A stretch of 5,593 nucleotides of DNA from PVC group bacterium (GCA_003567575.1 PWZG01000201.1:1-5593), one strand, 5' to 3'; shown: positions 1 to 5,304, counted from the first letter of the stretch. Numbers and translations: made by a program. The notes: generated by a model not told the origin, from the letters alone.

Positions 1-1
1 C

Positions 2-1066
2 GCACTCAACGGACGTGAATGGTTGCGGCGCAGACTCGAAGCGCGCGGTGTGGATTTCCTGCGGCAAGGCAACAAGTTCTTGCACATCGAAGACTACGCC
101 CTGGCGCAACGTTGCCTGCGCCAACAGCTCAACAGGCAATGGCCGCATCTACTCAACAGCTTTCTGCCGATGGCCTTCCCCACCATGAGTCAGACCATCG
201 GGCCACATCTGTCCTACTATTGGACACTCTGGCAGAGCGAGTGGGCTACCGACTTGATTATGGATGCTCCCGCCACATTGACAGCCACCATGGCATCTCT
301 CCTGCGCCACGCCTGGATCACAGGCAACAGCGCCAATGTCCTTCGTTATCTCGGGCGCCCCCTGACGGCGGCGGGCAAACCGCACCGTTGCTGCAATCAC
401 GAGGTCATGTCCCGCGTGCTGGACTTTCATGACGGGCTACGAGTACGGCATTGGGTCGATCATAACAGTGCCAAGGTATACAACGAACAAAATGTGCTGC
501 GGATCGAAACCACGATCAACATGCCCGGCATGTTCCGCGTCTATCGCCGTGCCCAAGGTCAACCCCAAACAGCCCGCAAGAAGCTGCGTCCTTTGCGCAA
601 GGGTGTAGCTGACATTCCCTTGCGTGCACAGGTCTCCCAGGAGGTCAACAACCGGTTGATGGGCCAACTGTCCGCCTTCAACCACAAGACGCCATTGATT
701 GATTTGCTTACCCCTCATGTCCGCGGCCGCACGAAAGAGGGACGGCGTGTTCGCGCTCTGGACTTCAGCGGTAAGGACCGCCAACTGCTTCAAGTTATCA
801 GTGATGCCGATTTCACTGTCTGCGGCATAAGCAATGCCGCGCTACGAAAAAAACTCGCATCCACCGCTTGGGGCAGTGGAAGGACCGACCCTCAGCTCTC
901 CGCGCGCATCAGCCGGCACCTGCGCCTTCTGCGTGATCACGGGATCATCCGCAAGGTCCCCAACCGTCACCGTTATCACCTCACCGACAACGGCCGGCAA
1001 CTGACCACCGCACTCAACGCTATGCTCTCGGCATCCACCGAACAACTTCTCGATATGGCCGCCTGA
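2..1066 (+). CDS. Uncharacterised protein with C-terminal winged-helix-like region (5' end outside window)
   Basis: The reading frame is already open at base 2, and the residues before the first internal start (TTG at 23) look like protein (ALNGREW), so the true start lies upstream and 354 residues are visible. I recognise the general pattern (N-terminal GREWL, a central WVDHNSAKVYNEQNVLRIET at about 151-170, then TTIN and a K/R-rich RKGVAD near 199-204) from uncharacterised proteins of environmental bacteria, but cannot name a function. The C-terminal third, about 267-342, reads as a winged helix: a possible recognition-helix stretch RISRHLRLLRDHGIIRK (302-318) followed by a wing-like basic NRHRYHLTDNGRQL, as in MarR/ArsR-type domains. 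This suggests DNA binding. No catalytic motif, signal peptide or membrane segment is visible. The stop is TGA at 1064-1066. No neighbour on the right is close enough to be in the same operon. The protein-coding call is firm; any function is open. Confidence 0.85.
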   Translation, partial: ALNGREWLRRRLEARGVDFLRQGNKFLHIEDYALAQRCLRQQLNRQWPHLLNSFLPMAFPTMSQTIGPHLSYYWTLWQSEWATDLIMDAPATLTATMASLLRHAWITGNSANVLRYLGRPLTAAGKPHRCCNHEVMSRVLDFHDGLRVRHWVDHNSAKVYNEQNVLRIETTINMPGMFRVYRRAQGQPQTARKKLRPLRKGVADIPLRAQVSQEVNNRLMGQLSAFNHKTPLIDLLTPHVRGRTKEGRRVRALDFSGKDRQLLQVISDADFTVCGISNAALRKKLASTAWGSGRTDPQLSARISRHLRLLRDHGIIRKVPNRHRYHLTDNGRQLTTALNAMLSASTEQLLDMAA

Positions 1067-1142
1067 GGCGCCATCAAGCCAAACGTCCGACGCTCACAAC
1101 CACAGGTGAAGTGTGTCCAAAGCGTGCCTGAATCGTGCAAAA

Positions 1143-1170
1143 CTGACCTCTGACCTCTGACTTCTGACCT
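1143..1170. repeat. Heptanucleotide tandem repeat, four CTGACYT units
   Basis: Four direct 7-bp units follow each other without gaps: CTGACCT, CTGACCT, CTGACTT, CTGACCT, with a single C-to-T change in the third. The array lies 76 bp after the left-hand gene, in non-coding sequence. A 7-bp period is not a multiple of three, and I see no reading frame that would explain it. It is too short for, and unlike, a CRISPR array. Confidence 0.85.
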
Positions 1171-1189
1171 CTTGCCCGAATCTCCCAAC

Positions 1190-1246
1190 AGCATCGCATC
1201 ATTTTTCTTGTTTTATATGACAGAGGCTTTAGAATAAGTCACTAAT
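1190..1246 (+). repeat. 57-bp dispersed promoter-like element, copy 1
   Basis: This stretch matches 3767-3823 without gaps at 47 of 57 positions. The core 1203-1246 matches at 38 of 44. Conserved blocks are TTTTCTTGTTTT, TATGACAGAG and TAGAATA, followed by TCA.TAAT. Conservation runs through what would be the promoter spacer and weakly upstream (AGC..CGCAT). Unlike copy 2, no protein start follows it; the next gene is tRNA-Thr 114 bp downstream. Confidence 0.85.
1208..1235 (+). promoter_or_regulatory. Candidate sigma-70-like promoter inside element copy 1
   Basis: TTGTTT (1208-1213) and TAGAAT (1230-1235) are separated by 16 bp, the same arrangement as the apparent pyrC promoter. A start of transcription near 1242 would be expected. 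The product is unclear: it could be a longer tRNA-Thr precursor or a short RNA ending near the hairpin at 1275-1291. The promoter call is supported by the match to copy 2, not by a known target. Confidence 0.5.
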
Positions 1247-1274
1247 CTGGATACACCACTGATTAATCTTAACG

Positions 1275-1301
1275 CAACAGCGATCCTGTTGTCAAATTTT
1301 C
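1275..1301 (+). terminator. Weak hairpin, possible terminator or attenuator
   Basis: CAACAG (1275-1280) and CTGTTG (1286-1291) form a perfect 6-bp stem around the 5-nt loop CGATC. The following bases are TCAAATTTT, so the T-run is short and displaced by four bases. The hairpin sits between the promoter-like element and the tRNA promoter. It could end a roughly 55-nt transcript from 1242, but the poor T-run makes this a weak call. Confidence 0.25.
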
Positions 1302-1315
1302 GATTTGCAGCCGAC

Positions 1316-1343
1316 TTGACTTTAACCGGGATGATGTTAGTAT
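1316..1343 (+). promoter_or_regulatory. tRNA-Thr promoter
   Basis: TTGACT (1316-1321) and TAGTAT (1338-1343) are 16 bp apart. Transcription would start near 1350, giving a leader of about 11 nt before the mature tRNA 5' end at 1361. The position and the near-consensus -35 box support this as the tRNA promoter. Confidence 0.6.
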
Positions 1344-1360
1344 AGCCCATCCGTTTGTAA

Positions 1361-1436
1361 GCCAACGTAGCTCAGTTGGTAGAGCAGCTCACTCGTAATG
1401 AGCAGGTCGTCGGTTCGATTCCGACCGTTGGCTCCA
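1361..1436 (+). tRNA. tRNA-Thr (anticodon CGT), CCA encoded
   Basis: The whole cloverleaf can be read. The acceptor stem is GCCAACG (1361-1367) with CGTTGGC (1426-1432). The D arm is 1370-1385, with GCTC/GAGC closing AGTTGGTA. The anticodon stem is GCTCA/TGAGC (1387-1391, 1399-1403) around loop CTCGTAA, giving anticodon CGT at 1394-1396, which reads ACG (threonine). The variable loop is AGGTC, and the T arm GTCGG-TTCGATT-CCGAC spans 1409-1425. The discriminator base is T1433 and CCA is encoded at 1434-1436. All stems pair perfectly. No clear terminator follows, so read-through toward the nagA-like gene is possible. Confidence 0.97.
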
Positions 1437-1517
1437 TAAGTTTAGGCCGCCGCCGAATGGTAAAGATACCGCTGGAAGCCGCTGAATAGTTGGCCGATTT
1501 GCTGTGGTATCGTGCTG

Positions 1518-1571
1518 CTGCTCATGATTAATGAGCAGGTCGTCGGTTTAACTCCGACCGTTGGTGCAATC
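1518..1571 (+). pseudogene. tRNA-Thr remnant: duplicated 3' part, loops altered
   Basis: Bases 1520-1564 align without gaps to 1387-1431 of the intact tRNA-Thr at an offset of 133, with 38 of 45 identical. The anticodon stem, variable loop, T stem and most of the 3' acceptor strand are exact. All seven differences are in loops: the anticodon loop is TGATTAA instead of CTCGTAA (U33 lost) and the T loop is TTTAACT instead of TTCGATT. No matching 5' acceptor strand or convincing D arm lies upstream, and CCA is replaced by CAA, so this is not a working tRNA. The former anticodon arm is now a perfect 8-bp hairpin, CTGCTCAT/ATGAGCAG, around loop GATTA (1518-1538). The T-arm-derived hairpin follows at 1542-1558. 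The remnant ends about 26 bp before the nagA-like start codon, so it would lie in that mRNA's leader. Confidence 0.8.
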
Positions 1572-1580
1572 GTTCGCAAT

Positions 1581-1585
1581 GAGGA
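1581..1585 (+). promoter_or_regulatory. Ribosome binding site of nagA-like gene
   Basis: GAGGA precedes the ATG at 1598 by 12 nt. The spacing is on the long side, but it is the only purine-rich match near this start and supports it. Confidence 0.55.
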
Positions 1586-1597
1586 TCGAAGCAGCGA

Positions 1598-2767
1598 ATG
1601 GCTACATTTATCAGTAACGTACAATGTGTTTTCCCCGGCGAAAAGACGGTGACCACGAGCATTCGTTTCGCTGACGGAATCGTGGCCGCTATCGGATTGG
1701 ATGCACCGGTTCCGGGAGATACCGTGATCGAGGGTCGCGGACTCCGGTTAACCCCCGGCCTGATCGATTTACATGTGCATGGTATCATGCGGTACAATTT
1801 CGATAGTGGACCGGATGATTTACTGGCGGCATCGCGCGCTTTTGCGAGGTTTGGAGCGACGACGGTATTGCCGACTGTACTGCCGCGCAAGGGGCCGGAT
1901 ACGTTTCCCCGGCTTGCGGCGCTGGCTGAAGCGCTGGAGAAGGTCGAACAGGTCAAAATGCCGGGTTTTCATCTTGAAGGCCCGTTTATGGCGTTGCCGG
2001 GCGCCGGCTGCGATGTGATCCCGGGCGATGTTGGGTTGTTGGAAGAACTTCTCAGTGTCTGCCGGCAACGGGTCAAGGCCATGTCGCTCAGTCCTGATAC
2101 ACCCGGTATCATTCCGGTCATTGAACGTTTGTGTGAGCGAGGGATCAGGCCGTTTGTGACGCATACTCGCGCAACGCTGGAGCAGACACGTACCGCAATC
2201 GCCGCCGGCGCCCGCCATGCAACCCATTTTTACGATGTTTTCCCGATGCCCGAGGTGATCGATCCCGGGGTACGCCCGGCGGGCGCCGTGGAAGCGTTTC
2301 TTGCGGATTCCGACGTCACGGTTGATGTCATCGCCGACGGTTGTCACGTGAATCCGTTGGTAGTCCAACTTGCGGTTCGCGTCAAAACCTGTTCCGGCGT
2401 TGCCGTGATTACCGATGCCAATATCGGCGCCGGCTTGCCGCCGGCCGAATATCCGACGCCATGGGGATACCCGGTACGAACCAAGCCCGGTGACGGTGCG
2501 CGTATCGCCGATCCCAATCATCCATCGTACGGTGCGCTGGCCGGCAGTGCATTGACGATGAATGGCGCCATGGCCAATGTGCTGGAGTGGATCGATGAAC
2601 CGCCGGAAACGGTTTGGGCCATGGGAACGGCGACGCCTGCACGCATCGCCGGTTTACCGGATGCCGGGACCTTGGCCGTCGGGAAACCTGCCGATGCCGT
2701 CCTGTGGCAAGACGACCTGACGCCGGCCATGACATGGCTTGACGGTGAGCCGGTGTATTCGGCGTAA
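1598..2767 (+). CDS. nagA: N-acetylglucosamine-6-phosphate deacetylase family amidohydrolase
   Basis: The 389-residue protein, a normal NagA length, would remove acetate from N-acetylglucosamine 6-phosphate in the cytoplasm, giving glucosamine 6-phosphate for amino-sugar catabolism or cell-wall recycling. Motifs appear in family order: LTPGLIDLHVHG (51-62) with metal-type His59 and His61; GFHLEGPF with Glu127; THT with His189; ATHFYDVF with His210; ADGCHVNP with His250; ITDAN with the expected catalytic Asp273; LAGSALTM (314-321); and the C-terminal ATPARIAG...GKPADAVLW. The intact HxH suggests a binuclear metal site, unlike E. coli NagA where this pair is Gln/Asn. The usual His-Leu-Phe-Asn-Ala-Met substrate loop reads His-Phe-Tyr-Asp-Val-Phe here, so the exact substrate is uncertain. 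The ATG at 1598 has a GAGGA upstream and begins a sensible N-terminal beta strand. There are no nagB or transport genes nearby and no clear promoter of its own; the tRNA-Thr promoter may supply the transcript. Confidence 0.88.
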   Translation: MATFISNVQCVFPGEKTVTTSIRFADGIVAAIGLDAPVPGDTVIEGRGLRLTPGLIDLHVHGIMRYNFDSGPDDLLAASRAFARFGATTVLPTVLPRKGPDTFPRLAALAEALEKVEQVKMPGFHLEGPFMALPGAGCDVIPGDVGLLEELLSVCRQRVKAMSLSPDTPGIIPVIERLCERGIRPFVTHTRATLEQTRTAIAAGARHATHFYDVFPMPEVIDPGVRPAGAVEAFLADSDVTVDVIADGCHVNPLVVQLAVRVKTCSGVAVITDANIGAGLPPAEYPTPWGYPVRTKPGDGARIADPNHPSYGALAGSALTMNGAMANVLEWIDEPPETVWAMGTATPARIAGLPDAGTLAVGKPADAVLWQDDLTPAMTWLDGEPVYSA

Positions 2768-2783
2768 CACGCTTGAGATAATG

Positions 2784-3638
2784 TCAGCGGACCGTGCTGA
2801 GCACGGCGCCGGTAATCGATTCGGCTTTACTCAGTACCGGCGAATTGCGCGGTAGCCAGGCGTGTCGCCGTGCCAGGGTTACCAAATGATTGCCGCGAAA
2901 AGGATACAGCAGGTAATCAAGTTGAAACGCAACACGGAAAAAAGGATGCGCAATTCGGTGACGCTTCAAGATGCGGTCAAAACTATCTGCGGCATCCGCC
3001 GGAATGGTGTGCAGGGACGATTTCAAAAAAATATTTACCAGTTCGGAAAAAAAGTGCGCATAGGAACGGATATCGATGACGTCAAACCCTGTTTTGAGCA
3101 ATTCGAAAAGGTCGTTGTTGCTGAATTCACGGCGTGGTGCGACAGGCGTCGTGCGGCGTCGGTCGAGATAACGCCGCAACGGGCGCAACGGTTTCAGGTG
3201 GCCGGCATAGGGTACGTTGAGAGCAATGTGGCCGGTCGGACGCAGAACGCGGTGACATTCGTCAATCAACGGCGTGGGATTCGGCAGGGTTTCCAGCACG
3301 TCAACCAGGACAACCAGATCGAACGTGTTGTCGCCAAAAGGAAGCTGTTCCGGTGTCAGCATCGCGATACCGTCGGGAATCAGGGTGCGCGTTGTTTCCA
3401 CGGCTGTCGCCGAGGTCAACAGTGTTTGCCAGTCGCCGCCGTGTTTACGCAGATAAAACGAAAAAGCGCCGCCGTCGTTACCTATTTCCAGACATGTCTT
3501 TGCTTCGGTCGGTCGAATCAACATCCGCAACTCTTTGAGAAGGGTTTGTTGCATGGGTGAACGAAGGAACCGTTCGAGTTCACGATCGGACGGTGTCGTG
3601 GTTGATTCATCAGTCGGCGTTGTTGTGGGATTAATCAT
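2784..3638 (-). CDS. Class I SAM-dependent methyltransferase (Methyltransf_11 type)
   Basis: The protein has 284 residues. After a Thr/Ser/Pro-rich N-terminus (about 1-17), the methyltransferase domain spans about 46-147. Motif I is CLEIGNDGG (49-57). LPFGDNTFDLVVLVDVLETL (99-118) is the typical post-II/motif IV segment of this class, followed by ECHRVLRPTGHIALNVPY (127-144), the motif VI-like strand and turn. The C-terminal 140 residues are basic and aromatic (SYAHFFSELVNIFLKSSL, RVAFQLDYLLYPFRGNHL) and probably form a substrate-specific region; hydrophobic stretches are too short for confident membrane helices. Motif I is looser than the usual GxGxG, and the acidic residue expected at the end of strand 2 is not evident. 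The acceptor is unknown. The ATG at 3638 is preceded by AGGAA at 6 nt. The gene is convergent with the nagA-like gene (16 bp between stops) and divergent from pyrC. Confidence 0.85.
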   Translation of the reverse strand: MINPTTTPTDESTTTPSDRELERFLRSPMQQTLLKELRMLIRPTEAKTCLEIGNDGGAFSFYLRKHGGDWQTLLTSATAVETTRTLIPDGIAMLTPEQLPFGDNTFDLVVLVDVLETLPNPTPLIDECHRVLRPTGHIALNVPYAGHLKPLRPLRRYLDRRRTTPVAPRREFSNNDLFELLKTGFDVIDIRSYAHFFSELVNIFLKSSLHTIPADAADSFDRILKRHRIAHPFFRVAFQLDYLLYPFRGNHLVTLARRHAWLPRNSPVLSKAESITGAVLSTVR

Positions 3639-3644
3639 GGGATA

Positions 3645-3649
3645 TTCCT
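3645..3649 (-). promoter_or_regulatory. Ribosome binding site of the methyltransferase gene
   Basis: On the minus strand AGGAA lies 6 nt before the ATG that ends at 3638. This fixes the start at that codon. Confidence 0.7.
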
Positions 3650-3667
3650 GCGAATAAGAAAACTGAA

Positions 3668-3697
3668 ATTATCATAACAGAAAAAAATGTTTGTAAA
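3668..3697 (-). promoter_or_regulatory. Candidate methyltransferase promoter
   Basis: On the minus strand, TTTACA (3697-3692) is followed by TATGAT (3676-3671) at 15 bp or by GATAAT (3673-3668) at 18 bp. The stretch is A/T-rich and lies 30-60 bp before the start codon. Neither spacing is ideal, so the exact boxes are uncertain. Confidence 0.45.
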
Positions 3698-3721
3698 AGA
3701 CTAAAAAACGGATGGCCGGCA

Positions 3722-3754
3722 ACACCCGCCCCCGCCCCCCGACACCCGCCCCCG
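3722..3754. repeat. C-rich tract with two 13-bp direct repeats; minus strand is quadruplex-like
   Basis: ACACCCGCCCCCG occurs at 3722-3734 and 3742-3754, 20 bp apart in register, with CCCCCCG between them. On the minus strand this gives five G-runs of 5, 3, 6, 5 and 3 separated by loops of 1, 4, 1 and 1 nt, which fits the usual G-quadruplex pattern. It lies between the divergent methyltransferase and pyrC promoters, outside both predicted transcripts. Confidence 0.75.
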
Positions 3755-3766
3755 ATTCCATCCATA

Positions 3767-3823
3767 AGCTCCGCATGAATTTTCTTGTTTTTTATGACAG
3801 AGACTCTAGAATATATCATTAAT
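3767..3823 (+). repeat. 57-bp dispersed promoter-like element, copy 2
   Basis: This is the partner of 1190-1246 (47 of 57 identical, no gaps). It ends at the first in-frame ATG of pyrC: the TAAT that closes the shared region supplies the A and T of the 3822 ATG, whereas copy 1 has TAATC at that point. Confidence 0.85.
3785..3812 (+). promoter_or_regulatory. Candidate pyrC promoter inside element copy 2
   Basis: TTGTTT (3785-3790) and TAGAAT (3807-3812) are 16 bp apart. The expected transcription start is near 3819, only about 3 nt before the first in-frame ATG (3822) and 21 nt before the second (3840). I see no PyrR-type or UTP-sensing attenuator, and there is no room for one. Confidence 0.6.
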
Positions 3824-5141
3824 GAAACCGTGTGAACCCATGGATATGGTAATTGCCGGTGGACGTATCGTCGATCCCGCAACCGGGCATGACGCTGTCG
3901 GTGATCTGTATATCGTTGACGGTTGCATCAGCGACGTACCGTCGGCGAGACCGGATTGTAAACGGTTGGATGCCGCCGGTTGGATTGTCATCCCCGGCTT
4001 GGTGGATTTGCATACGCATTTACGGGAGCCGGGTGATCCTGCGGCCGAAACCGTGCTAACGGGAACGGCGGCCGCCGCCCGTGGCGGATTCACGACGGTG
4101 GTGGCCATGCCCAATACACGGCCGCCGCTGGATACGCCCGACCGGATTGGGGAACTGGCGCAACGTGCGGCGGCCGATGCGCTGGTTCGCGTGTTGCCTT
4201 GCGGTTGCCTCACGCAAGGACGAGCCGGTGTGGCGGCGACGGATATGTCCGCGCTGAAAGCAGCCGGCGCGGTGGCGTTTTCCGATGACGGCGATACGCC
4301 ACTTGACGAACGACTGTTCGAAGAGATTGCCGTCAAGGCGCAACGTCTCGAATTGCCCATCCTCGACCACGCAGAAGACAAACGGTGTTCGGCCGGCGGC
4401 GTCATGCACGCCGGATCCCGTAGCCGCGACCTGGGTCTGCCCGGGATTCCCGAGGAGGCGGAATTGCTGGCGGTCGACCGCGATATCCGTATGGCCGCGC
4501 AAACGGGATGCGCTCTGCATATTCAGCATGTATCCAGCGCCCGAACCATCGAACGGATTCGTAAGGCGCGTGATCGGGGGATCCCCGTTTCGGGTGAAGC
4601 GACACCGCATCATTTGTTCTTTTGCGATACGGACGTCACATCCACCGATACCCGGTTCAAGATGAATCCGCCCTTGCGAGGAGAACATGATCGCCGCGCA
4701 TTGCGGGAAGCGGTTATAGATGGCGCCATTGCCGTGCTGGCAACCGATCATGCGCCCCATACCGCCGATGCCAAGGCCAAGGGTTTTATGGATGCACCAT
4801 TTGGCGTTGTGGGATTGGAAACGGCGCTGGCTGCGACGTTTACGCTGCTGGTCTGCCAATCCGGGATGCCGTTGCTGGCATGGTTGCGCCGCTGGACCAC
4901 CGGTCCTATGCGAATCCTGGGAATGCCGCCGCCGCGATTGGCGCCGGGCGAACCTGCGGACGTGACCGTTTTCGATCCAGAGGCCGAAGGATTGGTAGAT
5001 CCTGCGCAATTCCTGTCGCGTTCGGTGAATTCACCGTTTATCGGATCCTCGTTGAAAGGCAAGACCATGGCCACGTTTTGCCGCGGGCGCCTGGCCTGGC
5101 TTGATGACGATGGCGCCAAACGGCTACGGCCGGAATCGTGA
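3822..5141 (+). CDS. pyrC: Dihydroorotase, type I
   Basis: The protein catalyses the reversible cyclisation of N-carbamoyl-aspartate to dihydroorotate, the third step of de novo pyrimidine synthesis, in the cytoplasm. Motifs are complete and in order: VIPGLVDLHTHLREPG (56-71) with metal ligands His64 and His66; GGFTTVVAMPNT (88-99); AFSDDG with Asp155/Asp156 where type I enzymes carry an Asp metal ligand; LDHAED with His183; HIQHVSS with His236; GEATPHHLFF (258-267); KMNPPLR (280-286); ATDHAPH with catalytic Asp309. Length (439) is normal. Starts at 3822, 3840 and 3846 are all in frame and none has a Shine-Dalgarno sequence. I give 3822, which would be nearly leaderless. Start 3840 (MDMVIAGGRIVDP) aligns better with the usual PyrC N-terminus and would leave a leader of about 21 nt. 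No pyrB lies next to it, and the gene appears to be transcribed alone. A non-catalytic or hydantoinase-like role is unlikely given the intact motifs. Confidence 0.93.
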   Translation: MKPCEPMDMVIAGGRIVDPATGHDAVGDLYIVDGCISDVPSARPDCKRLDAAGWIVIPGLVDLHTHLREPGDPAAETVLTGTAAAARGGFTTVVAMPNTRPPLDTPDRIGELAQRAAADALVRVLPCGCLTQGRAGVAATDMSALKAAGAVAFSDDGDTPLDERLFEEIAVKAQRLELPILDHAEDKRCSAGGVMHAGSRSRDLGLPGIPEEAELLAVDRDIRMAAQTGCALHIQHVSSARTIERIRKARDRGIPVSGEATPHHLFFCDTDVTSTDTRFKMNPPLRGEHDRRALREAVIDGAIAVLATDHAPHTADAKAKGFMDAPFGVVGLETALAATFTLLVCQSGMPLLAWLRRWTTGPMRILGMPPPRLAPGEPADVTVFDPEAEGLVDPAQFLSRSVNSPFIGSSLKGKTMATFCRGRLAWLDDDGAKRLRPES

Positions 5142-5193
5142 GGTCCAAGCAACCATTAGCAAAACTTCGTTTGCATTTCCGGGCAGGATATGC

Positions 5194-5222
5194 TTGAATT
5201 CTCCGATGTTGCGTTGTATAAG
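5194..5222 (+). promoter_or_regulatory. Promoter of the FHA-domain gene
   Basis: TTGAAT (5194-5199) and TATAAG (5217-5222) are 17 bp apart, a good sigma-70-type match. Transcription would begin near 5229, leaving a leader of about 75 nt, longer than those of its neighbours. I see no convincing structure in the leader; it begins with an A-rich run. Confidence 0.6.
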
Positions 5223-5289
5223 AAAGTGTCAATAAAAAAAACGGTAGAAAAAGCCGCGGTCCGGTATGTGATCGTCGCGTGAGCGCGGC

Positions 5290-5294
5290 AGGAG
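5290..5294 (+). promoter_or_regulatory. Ribosome binding site of the FHA-domain gene
   Basis: AGGAG lies 10 nt before the ATG at 5305 and identifies that codon as the start. Confidence 0.65.
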
Positions 5295-5304
5295 AGTACA
5301 GTTT

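Noticed and set aside
1143..1170. CRISPR array
   Set aside because: The units are 7 bp with no spacers and there are no cas genes nearby.
976..1194. Small minus-strand open frame across the end of the left gene
   Set aside because: It overlaps the coding gene and then translates the heptamer repeat; it has no sign of being a real protein.
1493..1571. A second complete tRNA gene
   Set aside because: No 5' acceptor strand pairs with the 3' strand, the D arm is not convincing, and the U33, TTC and CCA features are lost.
1437..1597. T-box or other riboswitch before nagA
   Set aside because: The structure is explained by the tRNA duplication. I see no T-box sequence, antiterminator or alternative terminator stem.
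1820..2521. Long minus-strand open frame opposite the nagA-like gene
   Set aside because: The plus strand carries every NagA motif over this range, and the minus product is unlike any family.
2792..2806. CCGTGC-TGA-GCACGG hairpin as a bidirectional terminator for the convergent genes
   Set aside because: The 6-bp stem is perfect but there is no T-run on either side and it lies within the last codons of the methyltransferase gene. It may be chance.
2862..3560. Long plus-strand open frame opposite the methyltransferase gene
   Set aside because: Its translation shows no family motifs, while the minus strand has a clear methyltransferase with its own ribosome binding site.
4056..5009. Long minus-strand open frame opposite pyrC
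   Set aside because: It is a by-product of the GC-rich pyrC coding frame; the product is Arg/Gly/His-rich with no recognisable domain.
5159..5174. GCAAA...TTTGC hairpin after pyrC as a terminator
   Set aside because: The stem is short, A/T-rich and bulged, with no T-run after it.
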